Position numbers and translations under genes: made by a program. The notes below the pieces were generated by a model, which did no database searches, was not told the origin of the DNA, and saw nothing but the letters and a program-made list of their open reading frames with translations. Source: Skeletonema tropicum (lineage: Eukaryota > Bacillariophyta > Thalassiosirophyceae > Thalassiosirales > Thalassiosiraceae). Taken from it: a DNA stretch of 64,000 bases. The stretch spans positions 1,178,001 through 1,242,000 of the forward strand of contig CM074148.1 of the NCBI GenBank assembly GCA_037178625.1. Reading direction: 5' to 3'. Each line of letters starts with the position of its first letter. Position 1 is the stretch's first letter. Positions 21,271 through 32,126 of the stretch are shown in pieces.

Positions 21271-24200
21271 TCAGGAATCTTCATCAAAGTAAGCATCAAT
21301 ATCATCATTTGAGTCTTCTCCATCAACTAGTCCGCTCCCTAGTGGTGGCTCGTAAACGTCTACCAATTCTCGACAATATTCCAAAGCTTCCTCGCAATCA
21401 TCAATCTCTGGAATAAGGCCACTCATGACATCCCGAGAAAAGTAGCCTTTATTTGATCGAGAATGCAACGCATCAACGAAACCGGTCGAAATGGAGTTGA
21501 GTCTCGGGTAAGAGCGTGTGGAGTTCCCAAGAATGGAGAGTATGGGCGTATTATTCGCAATATCTGTTGCGGACAGTGTGGGTCTCTCACATTGCTGCTG
21601 TGTCTCTGTTGACATTCCCTCTGCAGCTGCAACACTTCCAGTCGCAGACACACTGGGTGCAAACCTCCTCTCGGTAAAGACTGACCCCCAGTAGGAGCCT
21701 ACACCAGTTAGCTGTGCTACTGAATCTCGAACAACCAATCCCGAGCTCACCTCAGGGCGATATTTCATCCCCATGCTTTCCATCATTGGCCGCAGATATG
21801 CAGATGGAACACAGGTGCTTCCACTACCCGCTGCTGACCTGCAGCGTCGAGATTCAGTAAAAGATGGTCGTAGTGATGTCAATAGAGCAAAATGATGATG
21901 GTCAGTACGTCTCCCAAAGGCAATGTCATTTCCCGACAAAGACGAAAGAATCCCTCCCCCTCCACTAGCATTAGTGGACATATCCTCCATCCATTCACCA
22001 GGTTCTTTCCGTCTAGACGACGAAGAGCGCCCTCGCGAACGACGTCGATCCTGTTCCAACCTCATTTCTTCAATGGTTGTCCCTCTCATCATTCGCTCGT
22101 GCAATTCACCAAAATGATCTTGACTATTATTGCCACCACCAATGAGTCCAGCCAATTGAAGTTGCATCAACTCTTGCGACATTGCACTACCATTCCTCGC
22201 AAGCAACGATGCAATATCTGCAGCAGCACCTCCACCAGCCCCGCCGACTCCACCAGCTGCGGAAGGTCTAGAAAGAGGCCTGACGAGGGCATCCAATTCA
22301 AGAATAGACCTCCTCCTATCCGAAGAAGGTCGAGCACAAGCCAAAAATTCGTGATATGTCAATGATGATGCTGATGCAAATGGATCGTTGGCATCATCTT
22401 CAAATCCACTATTACCACTATATCCCTGATAAAATCCAGACTGAATGCCAAGTCGACTACGTCTCCCATTTTGATTATTATTGGGATGACCAATATTATT
22501 CGACGACAATGATGGTTTGTCACGACGCAATCTATAACAAAGAGTCGATGACTCCAACGCAAATGCAACGGCAGCACTCCCCTCGAACAGTTTGCGATTT
22601 GGCGACGACGATGACGATCGTTCCACACCATAAAGCGCCCGATGAGCTCCATCAATTGACACGGGTAAGAACGCATCCGAGTTGGAAGAGAGCCCATGCA
22701 ATGCCAACCCGGCATTCACACATCGGCGAAATGTTTCTACTCGATTTGCTTCATTTGTGTTGAAGAGCGTCATATTGCTATTGCTGTTGGCGATAAAGAT
22801 TGGATCGACAAGAATAGCCAACCTACCAGCTGATCGACATTCCTCTTGCAACTCCTCTAAAAAGGATGTCGCCAACCCACCATGAAATGCCCCTCCAGCT
22901 ACAATTTGCGTCAATTGTTTGGCATACTTGTTGCTGTTTGCCCCACTGGAAGATGGTGAGGATGATGCAGAATCATGCTCTTCTTCTTTATGTACATCAG
23001 AATAAGTTCCACCATCAATCATCAAATTGAATCCCTTGACAATATCACATCCCTCCAACACTTTTCTCAATGCTTCCGACAAAACATTTTCACGCCATGA
23101 TTGAGAAATGTATCCGCCACCTGAAGAATAGCCGCTAGAGTAGGATGAAGCCCATGCGTTGATACTGTTGCTGTTGTTGTTGGATGATGAAAGGTAGGAA
23201 TGATTGTCCGTAGTATCAAATGGAAGTACCACCTGATATTTCGATGGATGTGGTAGTGGAGGCATGAAATAATCATGCCAGTAAATATTCCGTTCCATAG
23301 CTGATGATGACATGTTGTGACTGTTGTTGTTGTTGCTGTTATTGGCGGATGGATCAACAGTAGCGTGTGGATCGGTAGACTGAGACGGTGTTGCTGCCTC
23401 TTCCACACCATTATTATAACTCACCCCTCCCGACAGTATTGATGCTGAATTACTCTCCAACAGTGATGATGATTGTCCATAAAACGCCTCCTCCCAAGCC
23501 TTGGCCATGGTCTCATTATACCCACTCTTCAATTCTTCATGTTTACGTTCCAATTGCCTCCGTCGAATTTCTTGCATACGCTGCCGATCTTGTCCATAGC
23601 AATACTCATCATCATCTTCATCTTCTCCAAAGTCGTCCCATTGAACATGACGATTGCTGTTCCCAGAATTGTAGGATGATGATGGTGGCGGTTCAGCATT
23701 GAACCGTGAGAATTCATAGGAAAGGCCCATTACCGATGCCGCATTGTGAAAATTATCCAGTGGATCGATAATAGTGGCTTGATGATGATGTGATGATTCT
23801 TGGCGCCGCTGCAGCTGAGGATTCGATCGATTACCATCAGCAAATTGCAGTACATCATTGTGATGCGATATATCGAATAATGACACCTTGCCATTCCACA
23901 CGGCGGCTGAGGATGATTCTGTGGCCATCATTCCGCTGCCGCCACTTCTGCTAGAATTATTATTATAATTAGTATCATGAGCGCGGCTGCCCCACGAAGT
24001 TCCAAACGAATCACGGCCATCAATCATTAGTGCCCTCGGAACGTACATGTATCGACTACCTCTACTGCCATTAGCTGAGGCGTAGTAATCCGAAGAGGCG
24101 GAGGTGATGTCATGTGTGACGGAGGGATCACAGAGCGACGATTCGTTACTGTTGGCGGGACTAAATTTATCATTATCATCATTATTGTTACTGTTGGTGG

Positions 24201-24294
24201 TGGCAGCGAGACCCTGGAGATTGAGCAGGTGCGATGTAATGTAGTTGGCGCTGTTGCCGAAGGAGATGTGGACTGTTTCGTTATTGGACGTCAT
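21271..24294 (-). CDS. DML1: Misato/DML1 family tubulin-like protein
   Basis: Single-exon frame of 1007 residues. The N terminus has VHISFGNSANYITSHLLNLQ (residues ~8-27) and YMYVPRALMIDGRDSFGTSW (~82-101), the two hallmark stretches of the Misato segment. The tubulin-like part follows at ~335-500: IYWHDYFMPPLPHPSKYQVV, GCDIVKGFNLMIDGG, and AFHGGLATSFLEELQEECRS with ILVDP. Family members act in mitochondrial distribution and morphology and, in flies, chromosome segregation. Yeast and human proteins are roughly 475-570 residues. This one is longer because of Asn/Ser-, Gly- and Asp-rich insertions (for example 30-75 and 300-325) and a long C-terminal half. Two broken copies of its 3' end lie at 13775 and 25555. 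Confidence 0.85.
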   Translation of the reverse strand: MTSNNETVHISFGNSANYITSHLLNLQGLAATTNSNNNDDNDKFSPANSNESSLCDPSVTHDITSASSDYYASANGSRGSRYMYVPRALMIDGRDSFGTSWGSRAHDTNYNNNSSRSGGSGMMATESSSAAVWNGKVSLFDISHHNDVLQFADGNRSNPQLQRRQESSHHHQATIIDPLDNFHNAASVMGLSYEFSRFNAEPPPSSSYNSGNSNRHVQWDDFGEDEDDDEYCYGQDRQRMQEIRRRQLERKHEELKSGYNETMAKAWEEAFYGQSSSLLESNSASILSGGVSYNNGVEEAATPSQSTDPHATVDPSANNSNNNNSHNMSSSAMERNIYWHDYFMPPLPHPSKYQVVLPFDTTDNHSYLSSSNNNSNSINAWASSYSSGYSSGGGYISQSWRENVLSEALRKVLEGCDIVKGFNLMIDGGTYSDVHKEEEHDSASSSPSSSGANSNKYAKQLTQIVAGGAFHGGLATSFLEELQEECRSAGRLAILVDPIFIANSNSNMTLFNTNEANRVETFRRCVNAGLALHGLSSNSDAFLPVSIDGAHRALYGVERSSSSSPNRKLFEGSAAVAFALESSTLCYRLRRDKPSLSSNNIGHPNNNQNGRRSRLGIQSGFYQGYSGNSGFEDDANDPFASASSLTYHEFLACARPSSDRRRSILELDALVRPLSRPSAAGGVGGAGGGAAADIASLLARNGSAMSQELMQLQLAGLIGGGNNSQDHFGELHERMMRGTTIEEMRLEQDRRRSRGRSSSSRRKEPGEWMEDMSTNASGGGGILSSLSGNDIAFGRRTDHHHFALLTSLRPSFTESRRCRSAAGSGSTCVPSAYLRPMMESMGMKYRPEVSSGLVVRDSVAQLTGVGSYWGSVFTERRFAPSVSATGSVAAAEGMSTETQQQCERPTLSATDIANNTPILSILGNSTRSYPRLNSISTGFVDALHSRSNKGYFSRDVMSGLIPEIDDCEEALEYCRELVDVYEPPLGSGLVDGEDSNDDIDAYFDEDS

Positions 24295-24744
24295 GCTGCG
24301 TGAGAAAAGTGGGGTTTCATTTTGGGATGAAATGAGTTTTATGAGTGATGGTGATGGATGATGGATGGCGCCAAAAATGATTCACCTCAGTTAGAATGTC
24401 TAGTTGAGTCTGTACGTCATTCAACTTTCATTTGATATGCAAACAATACTCATGACAGGCAGACACACTGCGCTTGCTTTACGTTGTGTATCAACCCGCC
24501 TCTCTAGTGCTTGGTGCTTGGCCTCGTGCTCTACGCATGCTCTGGCTCTGCCTGCGCGCGCTGGTACTTGCTCACACTACACACCACGATAATTCATCCA
24601 GATAGTATTGATGGATGAAGCAAGAGAATTGGCTACAATATCGCCTACGTTATCGCTGTTCGCTTCGCATGATAAAGTAGTTGAATGGTGCGTGCTGACA
24701 ATACTGTCTATTTCTGACCGACACTATCAGATGATGATGATGAT
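24295..24744. other. Upstream region of DML1, between DML1 and duplication block B
   Basis: 450 bases with no gene. The probable DML1 promoter lies here on the minus strand. No clear core promoter motif is seen. Confidence 0.4.
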
Positions 24745-25325
24745 GATGTGTTGTGCTTCCTGTAGCACCGCACAAGGGGATGACATCCAGCATCCAGCTA
24801 AAGAAATGTACAATACTGCTTGCCATCTCGTTAGCGTTAGATATTGCAGCATCAAATGCCAAAAAGAACATCGATCACAACACCAGCGAGCGTCCAAGAA
24901 AAGAGCAGCTGAGTCACGTGATGAACTTTTATGTCAACAGCCCGAAAGCAACCATCGTGGAGATCTGGAGATTATCCAATTTGCTTTCTGCCGCTACCGC
25001 ACGATGTACTGAAAACTACTAGAATGAATGCTGCAGCAAAGTTGTCTGCCGATTGGTGGCCATCTCTGAGCTAGGCACAACCTTGGACGCTTCGAGTTTG
25101 AGAAGAGTATGTATGCGGGAGCAGCCAAACATTGGATTATTGCTGCAAATCTAGGACATGATGAATCCCTATCATATTTGTAAAGTCGTGTTACAGAGAT
25201 GGAGTGTGATGAGCAAAGAAGAGTTTGCGTTTGCCGCAGCTCTTCGTGCTCATCAGACTGCCGTTGAAGCAACCAAGAGTCCTCAGAGGGAGGAAGCAGC
25301 TGCAGAAGTAACACCTCTTTGGTAA
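24745..25325 (+). pseudogene. MYND zinc finger / Sel1-repeat protein, internally deleted (copy B)
   Basis: Same architecture as 13035-13536. It has a MYND finger with more of its first half (CCASCSTAQGDDI, then RYCSIKCQKEHRSQHQR), the linker QQPESNHRGD, a deletion of the RING-like and middle Sel1 segments, and then the terminal Sel1 repeat in another frame. The last MYND cysteine present in copy A (RTCKKR) is Ser here (RASKKR), so the finger would be defective as well. Confidence 0.75.
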
Positions 25326-25554
25326 GTCATACTATATATTGAAGATTATCAAAGAGAAAGAAGGGGCTGGCATCTGGCATCGTCAGAAGAGGGGTACCAA
25401 ATTGAAAGATTTGCACCGCTGATGGATGCAAAAGTTAAGCCAGAGATGAAGCAAAGAGATTATGCTATAAAGCAGAGGATGTACAAGTTAGAAAGGAGGA
25501 GTACGTAGGAAGCATTGGGCAATGGAATCACTATGCAGAAGCGAAGGTACATGG

Positions 25555-25865
25555 TTTGATGTTCCAGATTCGGTAGCACAATTAAATAGTGTAGGCTGTC
25601 AGTCTTCGGCCAAAAGGAGGCTTCCATCTAGTACAACTGAGACTGGAGGAGCTTCAGCTGCAGATTGAATATCTCCGTCGACTCATCAGCAAAGCGTAAC
25701 ATCCACACTGTCGCCAACAGATATTGCGAATAATACTCCGCGATACTCTTCGTTCTTGGGAATTCCACTCGCTCTTACTCTATTTCGACCGGTTTTGTGG
25801 ACACCTTGCATTCTTGATCAAATAAGGGTTACTTTTCTCGGGATGTCATGAGTGGCGGAGTTGAT
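25555..25865 (+). pseudogene. Copied 3' end of the DML1/Misato gene (copy B)
   Basis: DNA matching the last codons of DML1, including a segment equivalent to ATDIANNTP that copy A lacks, then the HSRSNKGYFSRD-like end. It is interrupted by deletions. Copy B keeps AATAAGGGTTACTTTTCTCG, closer to the parent gene than copy A. Confidence 0.7.
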
Positions 25866-26097
25866 GTTATCGCAGTAGTACTGATTAGTCTGTAAATAAT
25901 CACGTAAAATCATAGCGTACCGTGTTATTTTATCGCTGCTAGAGGTAGCAGAAGTAGTGTTGGTTCATTGTCAAAAGAGTATAAAAGCATTGCTGATCTC
26001 ATTCGAATAATAGACAAAACAATAATTCCGACTCTTTCATATTATGTTGTTAAGAGTTAAGAATCAAACCAAGGGAATAACTAATCGAACCAAGATC

Positions 26098-27181
26098 TCA
26101 AGTAGCACAAACAGGTTTAGGTCCACTAGCCAAGATTTCATTGCTCTCTTCCTCTGACAAGACTTTGGTCTCTGTTCTAGACCCTAACTTGGCATCCCTA
26201 TTCTCCACTTGACGCCAATTTTCACCATACAGTGATGTGAGGATCTTATCATAATCGCAGGGGATGTAAATAGTAGTAAAGTAAAATTGAGCTTCCGTGA
26301 AACAATTTAAATCGGTGTCGAAGAAGCTTCCTACTTGAGTAGTATCTCCAACTTTGAACTGAAATTGATGTTGTGGTGTAGAAGAAGCAAAGAAATGTTG
26401 TTGTGAGATATTTTTTGTAGTCTGTTCATATTATTATCATATCCTGCCAGTCTTGATTCAGGTTCCAAATATGAAAGCACTATGAACATGATGAATCTCG
26501 AACTCCAACAAAAGTACTTACATTGCTTGGGCTCATCCGTTCGTCAGTATCAACAAGACGATAATCACCTCCCTGCTCGTTGTACCTGAAAGAATCCTTT
26601 GTGTGAGGTTCATGATTTAAGCCAGCTTTGTTAGCTCGAGGGTAAATGTACCCACCAGTGTTACGGTATGGATACACAGCGTAGGCAGTAATCGAAACTC
26701 CCCTTCGGCTAAACTCAGCACCGTGAAACGGATAACGTTCATCTTGTGTCCCAGGCACAATGCCCTTCCAATTAACCCAAGTATCTTTAGTAGGGTGCAA
26801 CGTGATGTCAAAGTCTCCTACAGTTCCAGTCATCGTTGCCTCTCCCAATCCCAATCGAAGCACATCGTCGTAAACCACTGCCATATCATCGTCCACGTTT
26901 TCATTTGGAAGGAAGCCACCATGCCGAACGATGCCCAATAGAAAACCATTCCTTGGGAAGAATCGAATATTGTGCTTTAAATAAAGATCATTAATGAACT
27001 GGCTAGTGTTAATAATTCTTTGCGCACTGGCACAATTTCTTCCGTTTTTGGTGACAAAACGGAATGGAAAGGGTTTGGGAATGTTGCGACGAGAGAGCCA
27101 GGCGGATGAATACCAAACCGAAAACACTGAGAGGATGAGTGCAGCGGCAATGCCACTTGTTTTTGCTACTATGGACTTCAT
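26098..27181 (-). CDS. LicD/fukutin-like phosphotransferase, two exons (copy B)
   Basis: Exon 1 is 27181-26522 and exon 2 is 26358-26098. The donor is GTAAGT directly after the SPSN codons and the acceptor is TTTCAG. The joined frame is 306 residues. A hydrophobic segment at ~9-28 (SGIAAALILSVFSVWY) suggests a type II Golgi anchor. The LicD-type core is FPRNGFLLGIVRHGGFLP (~75-92) followed by NENVDDDMAVV, the acidic metal-binding stretch. Exon 2 supplies FTTIYIPCDYDKILTSLYG, typical of the family's end. Members transfer phosphocholine or sugar-alcohol phosphates to glycans; the acceptor here is unknown. The gene appears intact, unlike its paralogue at 14249-17187. It is convergent with the pseudogene block at 24745-25865. 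Confidence 0.8.
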
Positions 27182-27960
27182 GCCGCTCTATCTATACCTT
27201 GTAAGCACGATGGTTCACACAGCGACGGTGCTAAACACCCCTGAGTGAATGTTATGGAATCAAAGTCACTGACATCTGACACTGACGGTAATCTATCTCT
27301 GCCGATGACCGATGACCCCACACAGCATGCGATGACCGATGACCAAAGATCTGAAGGCTTTCATTCGTCCATCTGGATCTGGACCTACATAAATACATAC
27401 TTAGCCCAGATTTAGGGGACAACATGGGCAGTTTTCTGGGCGTTTTTACAAATAGGGGGACAAACTGGCCTTTTTTCTCAAAATAAATGTGTTTTAGTTT
27501 GGATGATCACGCGCAATTTTAGCCAGCGCAGTTTTGGTTTTGAGTTCAACTTTGTCCCCTGATTTTCTACGCACTCGTGTACGAGTTCCAAACGTAACGT
27601 GCATGCTAAATGCCAAAACACCTCCCCTTCTATTCATCCTTCCTCTCCCCCGCGCAGCGCCGCAGCAGAACAAAAAACAGAGAGAGAATAAGTAGACCAA
27701 GCCGAGACCAAGCCGTCAGCCGCCGCATTAGAAATTACACTCCCCAGCCATCATGCCTACTACTGCTAGTAAAAGGGGGGCGCCACACATTGTGCAACAG
27801 GGTGCATTGTGGCACCACCTATTTCCTCAATTTGTCTTCGTGCTAGTTGGACTTTGCCCGGCATGTTGAACCGCTACATCTAGATTGCCGATGCTGGTGA
27901 TGAACACGTTGGAAAGGTGGTTTGTGGTAGGGATAGACTGGGTGTTGGTTTTGCGGAGTC
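27182..27960. other. Intergenic, with possible 5' coding of the 28033 gene
   Basis: Mostly featureless. A frame at ~27880-27970 (IADAGDEHVGKVVCGRDRLG) reads like coding sequence and would join the 28033 frame only with a one-base shift near 27960 or a small intron. Confidence 0.35.
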
Positions 27961-28032
27961 ACAGAAATCGACTTTGACGGAGCAGAATATGCCGCCCGGC
28001 ATGCTGCTGTAAATGCTTGGATTAAGGCTCGT

Positions 28033-28941
28033 ATGCCCGTGGAGGCACGCTCAAATGAGGCTGTATTTTTACTGTTTAAGGCATGCATTGCATCGCTTGT
28101 GTATCACAAGAAGAAGGGGAACCTTGACTCAATGCATTCAAATTGTCCACTGCGCACAAGCATTTTCTGGATCGAGGATGTTCCATTCGCTGATTGTGTG
28201 ACAACAAAGTATCCTTGGAACAAGACAGATGACACGCCAGAGCTTACTGGTATACCTCCAGATGTTGCTTTGTTGGTAGAGGTGCAGAGCTTGAAGGAAG
28301 AGCTAGCCAAGATGAAAGAGGATCTCAAGGATGGTGTGGATAAGGCTGCGGTCACCCCGTTGGTCAAAGAGGCGCTTGCAAAGAAGCGAAGAGAGGAGAT
28401 GCTTCAGCAGCGGAAGTGTTCGATGGGGGTGAGTTCTGAAGGCATTTTGACTCCTCTTCCTCCAGATTTTACTTTTCCCCAGATGAACATGAACGGATTG
28501 ATCACCAACACCAAGTGGTTTCTTAGGGATAAAAAGAACAACATACCGTATCGACTCCTCCACGCTAACAATAATTTCATCGAATACGTTAAAAATGGAA
28601 AGAGGGACATCTCGAAGATGGGTAAAGTAATGGAGAAGGTAAAGCACTTTGGAATGACAGTGGATGCTTGGCCGTCGGATGGTAAGTGGGATGGTAGCAA
28701 GGTGGCGACGCTGTACTCGAAAGTTTGGCCTCTTTTAGATCCGTACCTCGTAACGCAAGGGAAGCACGGAGCAAAGAGCGCGGCAAAAAGTCGTAGGGAG
28801 CAGAACAGTTGGAGAACATGCTACAACAAAATGGTGGATAGAGGATTGTTGAAGGGTGGCAAGAAGCGTAAGGCGAAAAAGACAAACAATGCACCGGTAG
28901 AACCCCAACAGAAGAAGAGGAAGCAAGAATATTTAGTTTAA
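28033..28941 (+). CDS. Hypothetical mobile-element-type protein with basic C terminus
   Basis: 302 residues from the ATG at 28033. The frame is open further up to about 27945 (FDGAEYAARHAAVNAW), so the true start may be upstream. Residues ~78-130 form a probable coiled coil (LLVEVQSLKEELAKMKEDL). A central region, MNMNGLITNTKWFLRDKKN and HFGMTVDAWPSDGKWDGSK, is globular with many aromatic residues. The C terminus is Lys-rich (KGGKKRKAKK, QQKKRKQE), like a nuclear or DNA-binding tail. I do not recognise the family. The style resembles accessory proteins of diatom transposons, and a Crypton-type (GCR1-like) DNA-binding role was considered but is weakly supported. Confidence 0.5.
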   Translation: MPVEARSNEAVFLLFKACIASLVYHKKKGNLDSMHSNCPLRTSIFWIEDVPFADCVTTKYPWNKTDDTPELTGIPPDVALLVEVQSLKEELAKMKEDLKDGVDKAAVTPLVKEALAKKRREEMLQQRKCSMGVSSEGILTPLPPDFTFPQMNMNGLITNTKWFLRDKKNNIPYRLLHANNNFIEYVKNGKRDISKMGKVMEKVKHFGMTVDAWPSDGKWDGSKVATLYSKVWPLLDPYLVTQGKHGAKSAAKSRREQNSWRTCYNKMVDRGLLKGGKKRKAKKTNNAPVEPQQKKRKQEYLV

Positions 28942-29008
28942 TATAATATATGTGAATATGTTCGTTCCGTTTGATATAATATTGATCGATATTGACTTTC
29001 ATTCCAAT

Positions 29009-29106
29009 CTTTTCCTGCATTATGCGTGTGGGTTTTTCAGTAGGGTTATTGGTGGGAGCCCTTTTCCTGCATTATGTTGTGTGGGTTTTTCAGTAGGGTT
29101 CGCGGT
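29009..29106. repeat. ~54-base tandem duplication
   Basis: CTTTTCCTGCATTATG followed by GTGTGGGTTTTTCAGTAGGG occurs twice in direct orientation (from ~29009 and ~29063). It lies just outside the long-inverted-repeat element. Confidence 0.7.
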
Positions 29107-30283
29107 GGGTTGGGCTCCCTCCTGGTTTTGTCTCCCCTTTTTGAAGATGTCTGTACTTCACCCGTCAAGGTCCCTTTTGTCCCCTTATTCTCATGAGACC
29201 TGAGAATCGCTCTAGCTTTGGCCACTAACGAAGTCTGTCCCAAAATTTTTTCACTTTGCCGGAGAATCTCCAGATCAGCCACATTTTTCAAAAAATCACA
29301 AAATAACGACCATGATGGCCACATCTCCCCCTATGCCCCCTCCGCCACCGATGGTCCTATCAACCCATACCGCCACCGACAGCCTCACTTAAACGGTGTC
29401 TACCGATGACGTCCTCGGAATAAATTATCTCGTGCGTCTACGCACTTAGTGAGCGCCTTGACACATCTTGTGTCCGTTGGTAGAAATAACGATCTCCCCC
29501 GCTACATGACAACATCATCATGGACTCTGTGCTCCTCTACATTGACATCAATCAACAAAATTGAAGGAAAACCGATAGGATGCGAGTAGGCGGCGTGATT
29601 GTCGGCCAGGACCACCGATCATGCTAATCAAGTATTTACTATGACTCGGCATGATTATTTAAAATCGGCACAATTCACGTGGTGATGGTAGGGGAAATAA
29701 TAATTACAGCAGTGCAGGGGGAAGTCCAAGGTTGATTGGTGATCACAGGTGGTTTGTTCTGATATATTCATGAGTAAATACGGCTTAGGTCAGTTGTTTG
29801 AATGCGTCAGCTTCGTCGCTGCATATGATTTTATAGCCTCCCAAAACAATTGAAATCATCTCTGTGGGGTGAGCTTGAGAGGCAACACATGGGAGCAACC
29901 AATAATAATGGAGCAACCACTCTCAGAAACCATCGAATAGTATGTAAGGAAGATGCAACAACTTTTGATTGTTTAATGGTGCAGTCCTGGTCTGGGAAAG
30001 CTCGTTCATCGTACGACTAAGTGATACGTTTGTGCTACTTATGGCAGAGTTAGTTAGAGGAAAAGAGGGAGATAGCAACCAGAAGAATTGACAGTGAAGA
30101 AGGGTATTCTTTGATGATTAACAACCTTGCAAGCACTATGTGACAAAGTGCAAAGGCGACGATTGAATTGGTGGGTAGATTGATACTATCGACGTCATGG
30201 CAATCAGGGGACAAGTTTAAGCAGCAAAACGCCAAAAGAGAACGGCAGAGAATAAACTAGGTTTTTATTTAATTAAGAACACT

Positions 30284-30532
30284 TTACATGTAAGGGTTAT
30301 TGGCATTACGAGGATCGCAGGTAGAGAATGTAAAAGAACGAGCCGATGTCTTCTCTGTCTTTGATGAGTAGGTGCACTTTTCAATAGTGGTATCATTTCC
30401 CTTTGGAGCAATGAGCCAATCTCTTCCGTCGACAAATACAAGACGAGGCATGCCAAGGTTGATATTCTTTTCAGGTACTTCCTTGAATATGTAGTCTGAT
30501 GTAATGTCAAGACAAGATAAGTAGATCCATTC
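30284..30532 (-). CDS. Last exon of an unidentified gene (inside the long-TIR element)
   Basis: On the minus strand an AG acceptor (GCTGTAG, ending at 30533) opens an 82-residue exon ending at a TAA at 30284. It reads EWIYLSCLDITSDYIFKEVP, then GMPRLVFVDGRDWLIAPKG, and finishes DPRNANNPYM. Three cysteines and alternating hydrophobic strands suggest a beta-rich, possibly secreted domain. I do not recognise the family, and I could not find convincing upstream exons between 30560 and 31640. It may be a captured gene fragment. Confidence 0.45.
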   Translation of the reverse strand, partial: EWIYLSCLDITSDYIFKEVPEKNINLGMPRLVFVDGRDWLIAPKGNDTTIEKCTYSSKTEKTSARSFTFSTCDPRNANNPYM

Positions 30533-30611
30533 CTACAGCAGCCCTAATAGTGTGAATATGAATATGAATTAACAGCAAGAGTTGAATGGTTGTGGTATCA
30601 GTGTTGGTCAG

Positions 30612-30692
30612 CAGCAGCATCATCATCATCATCAATTGGAAACGGATCGAGTGGCATTGACTCAAAAGAATCATCGGTTGGCCAAGGAGTTG
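30612..30692 (+). pseudogene. Possible captured coiled-coil exon
   Basis: An 81-base segment with an AG acceptor before it and GTAAGT right after it, phase 0 on both sides. It encodes a His run followed by QLETDRVALTQKNHRLAKEL, a strong coiled-coil pattern. It lies on the opposite strand to the exon at 30284-30532. No partner exon was found. Confidence 0.35.
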
Positions 30693-32126
30693 GTAAGTTT
30701 GTTGTGTTGTTTGATGTGGTGCTGTTGGTATTGTTGGTGGGGACAAATGACAGATTCGGGATGCATACGACAATCAACTGAATATCTATCTGCTGGAATG
30801 ATGTACAATGAGAGAGTGTGTGATGAAAGACAGAGAGAGATGATAATTAATAGACTATCATAATCACTACTTAACTTAACGCATTCCTTCGAGATTCAGC
30901 AAATCATTGACATTGTGTCGTGTATTTGTGTGTAATTGTCGTAACAAGGTGATGAGCAGTGTTTTAGAAAGCTCTTGTCGAGCTCTATCGATTTATTGTA
31001 GTTTCAAGAGCAAATATCAATCTTTTGCCACTCGACTCAACTCGAGAGGATTCTAGAATCCCAATGTCAAGCTCCAAATCAACAATGCAATCCCAATCAA
31101 ACGCCATAAAATGAACCAAAACGTCCTACACCACTGTCAATACCATCATTATCAACATTTCCAGCGATGGCTCCTTCGCCTAACGGATCACTCACAATAA
31201 ATCTAAACAGAGCTCGTCATCGCTGCCGCTCGCACTCACCAAACACACTACTTTTTATGCGTTGCCATCAATACATAATAAAAGCGACCGCATTGATCAG
31301 CCTCATCCATGACAGTTGATACGTCAAAGATCTAGACGCTGCGCTGAAGAACGACCACTTAGGGCCGACGTGTCCAATAATAAACAGTGCTCGGCCGAGG
31401 GCGTCGCGAAAGAACGTCCACTTGAGGAGGTGTGATCCAGACGATTGGCACGGACGCATCATAACCACGGACAGAATCATAACGCTACGCTGAGGACACT
31501 TCCATTTTATCAGGCAATATCATTAACTCGCCTCGACTCCGCTCGGCATATTGTTGTTGCATTCATTATTCAATTCCCACAAAAGCCTAGCCACATCGGT
31601 GTGGTTGGCATGCCACTCATCATTACAGATTGTCAATCGAGAGATGACGCCTAACCACTTTGTGACGATGTTAAATTATCACGCCGTGTATTTGTAACAA
31701 TTGATGAGCATGATCGGTGGTCCTGGCAGACAATCACGCCGCCTACTCGCATCCTATCGTTGAACCGTCAGTGCTGTTGATTGATATTATTGTAGAGGAG
31801 CACAGAGCCAATAAAAATGTCGTCGTGCAGCGGTGGAGATCGTTATTTCTACCAACGGACACAAGATGTGTCAAGGCGCTCACTAAGTGCGTAGACGCAC
31901 GAGATCATTTATTCTGAGGACGTCATCGGTAGACACGGACTAAATGAGGCTACAGGTGGCGATATGGGGTGGTAGGACCATCGGTGGCGGAGGGGGCATA
32001 GGGGGAGATGTGGCCGTCATGGTCGTTATTTTGTGACTTTTTGAAAAATGTGGCTGATCTGGAGATTCTCAGGCAAAGTGAAAAAATTTTGGGACAAAAT
32101 TGGCGGCTCGATTCTCAGGTCTCATG

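Larger units (their letters stand above)
29192..32126. mobile_element. ~2.9-kb element with ~490-base terminal inverted repeats
   Basis: The left arm (29192-~29690) and right arm (~31640-32126) are imperfect reverse complements over almost 500 bases, starting CATGAGACCTGAGAATCG. Inner shared landmarks include the TGTGTCCGTTGGTAGAAATA region and GCGAGTAGGCGGCGTGATTG. No clear target-site duplication is seen at the outer borders. The interior carries what look like exons of ordinary genes (30284-30532 minus, 30612-30692 plus) and no transposase. Long inverted repeats with gene pieces inside recall Pack-MULE or foldback elements; this is an inference. Confidence 0.7.

Noticed and set aside
21892..23717. 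Plus-strand frames of up to 157 codons over the DML1 gene
   Set aside because: They are antisense shadows of the DML1 coding region (His/Met/Ser-rich low complexity).
28033..28941. Crypton-type tyrosine recombinase or GCR1 DNA-binding protein
   Set aside because: No R-H-R-Y catalytic pattern is visible, and the weak GCR1-like reading of the TVDAW...W region is not convincing.
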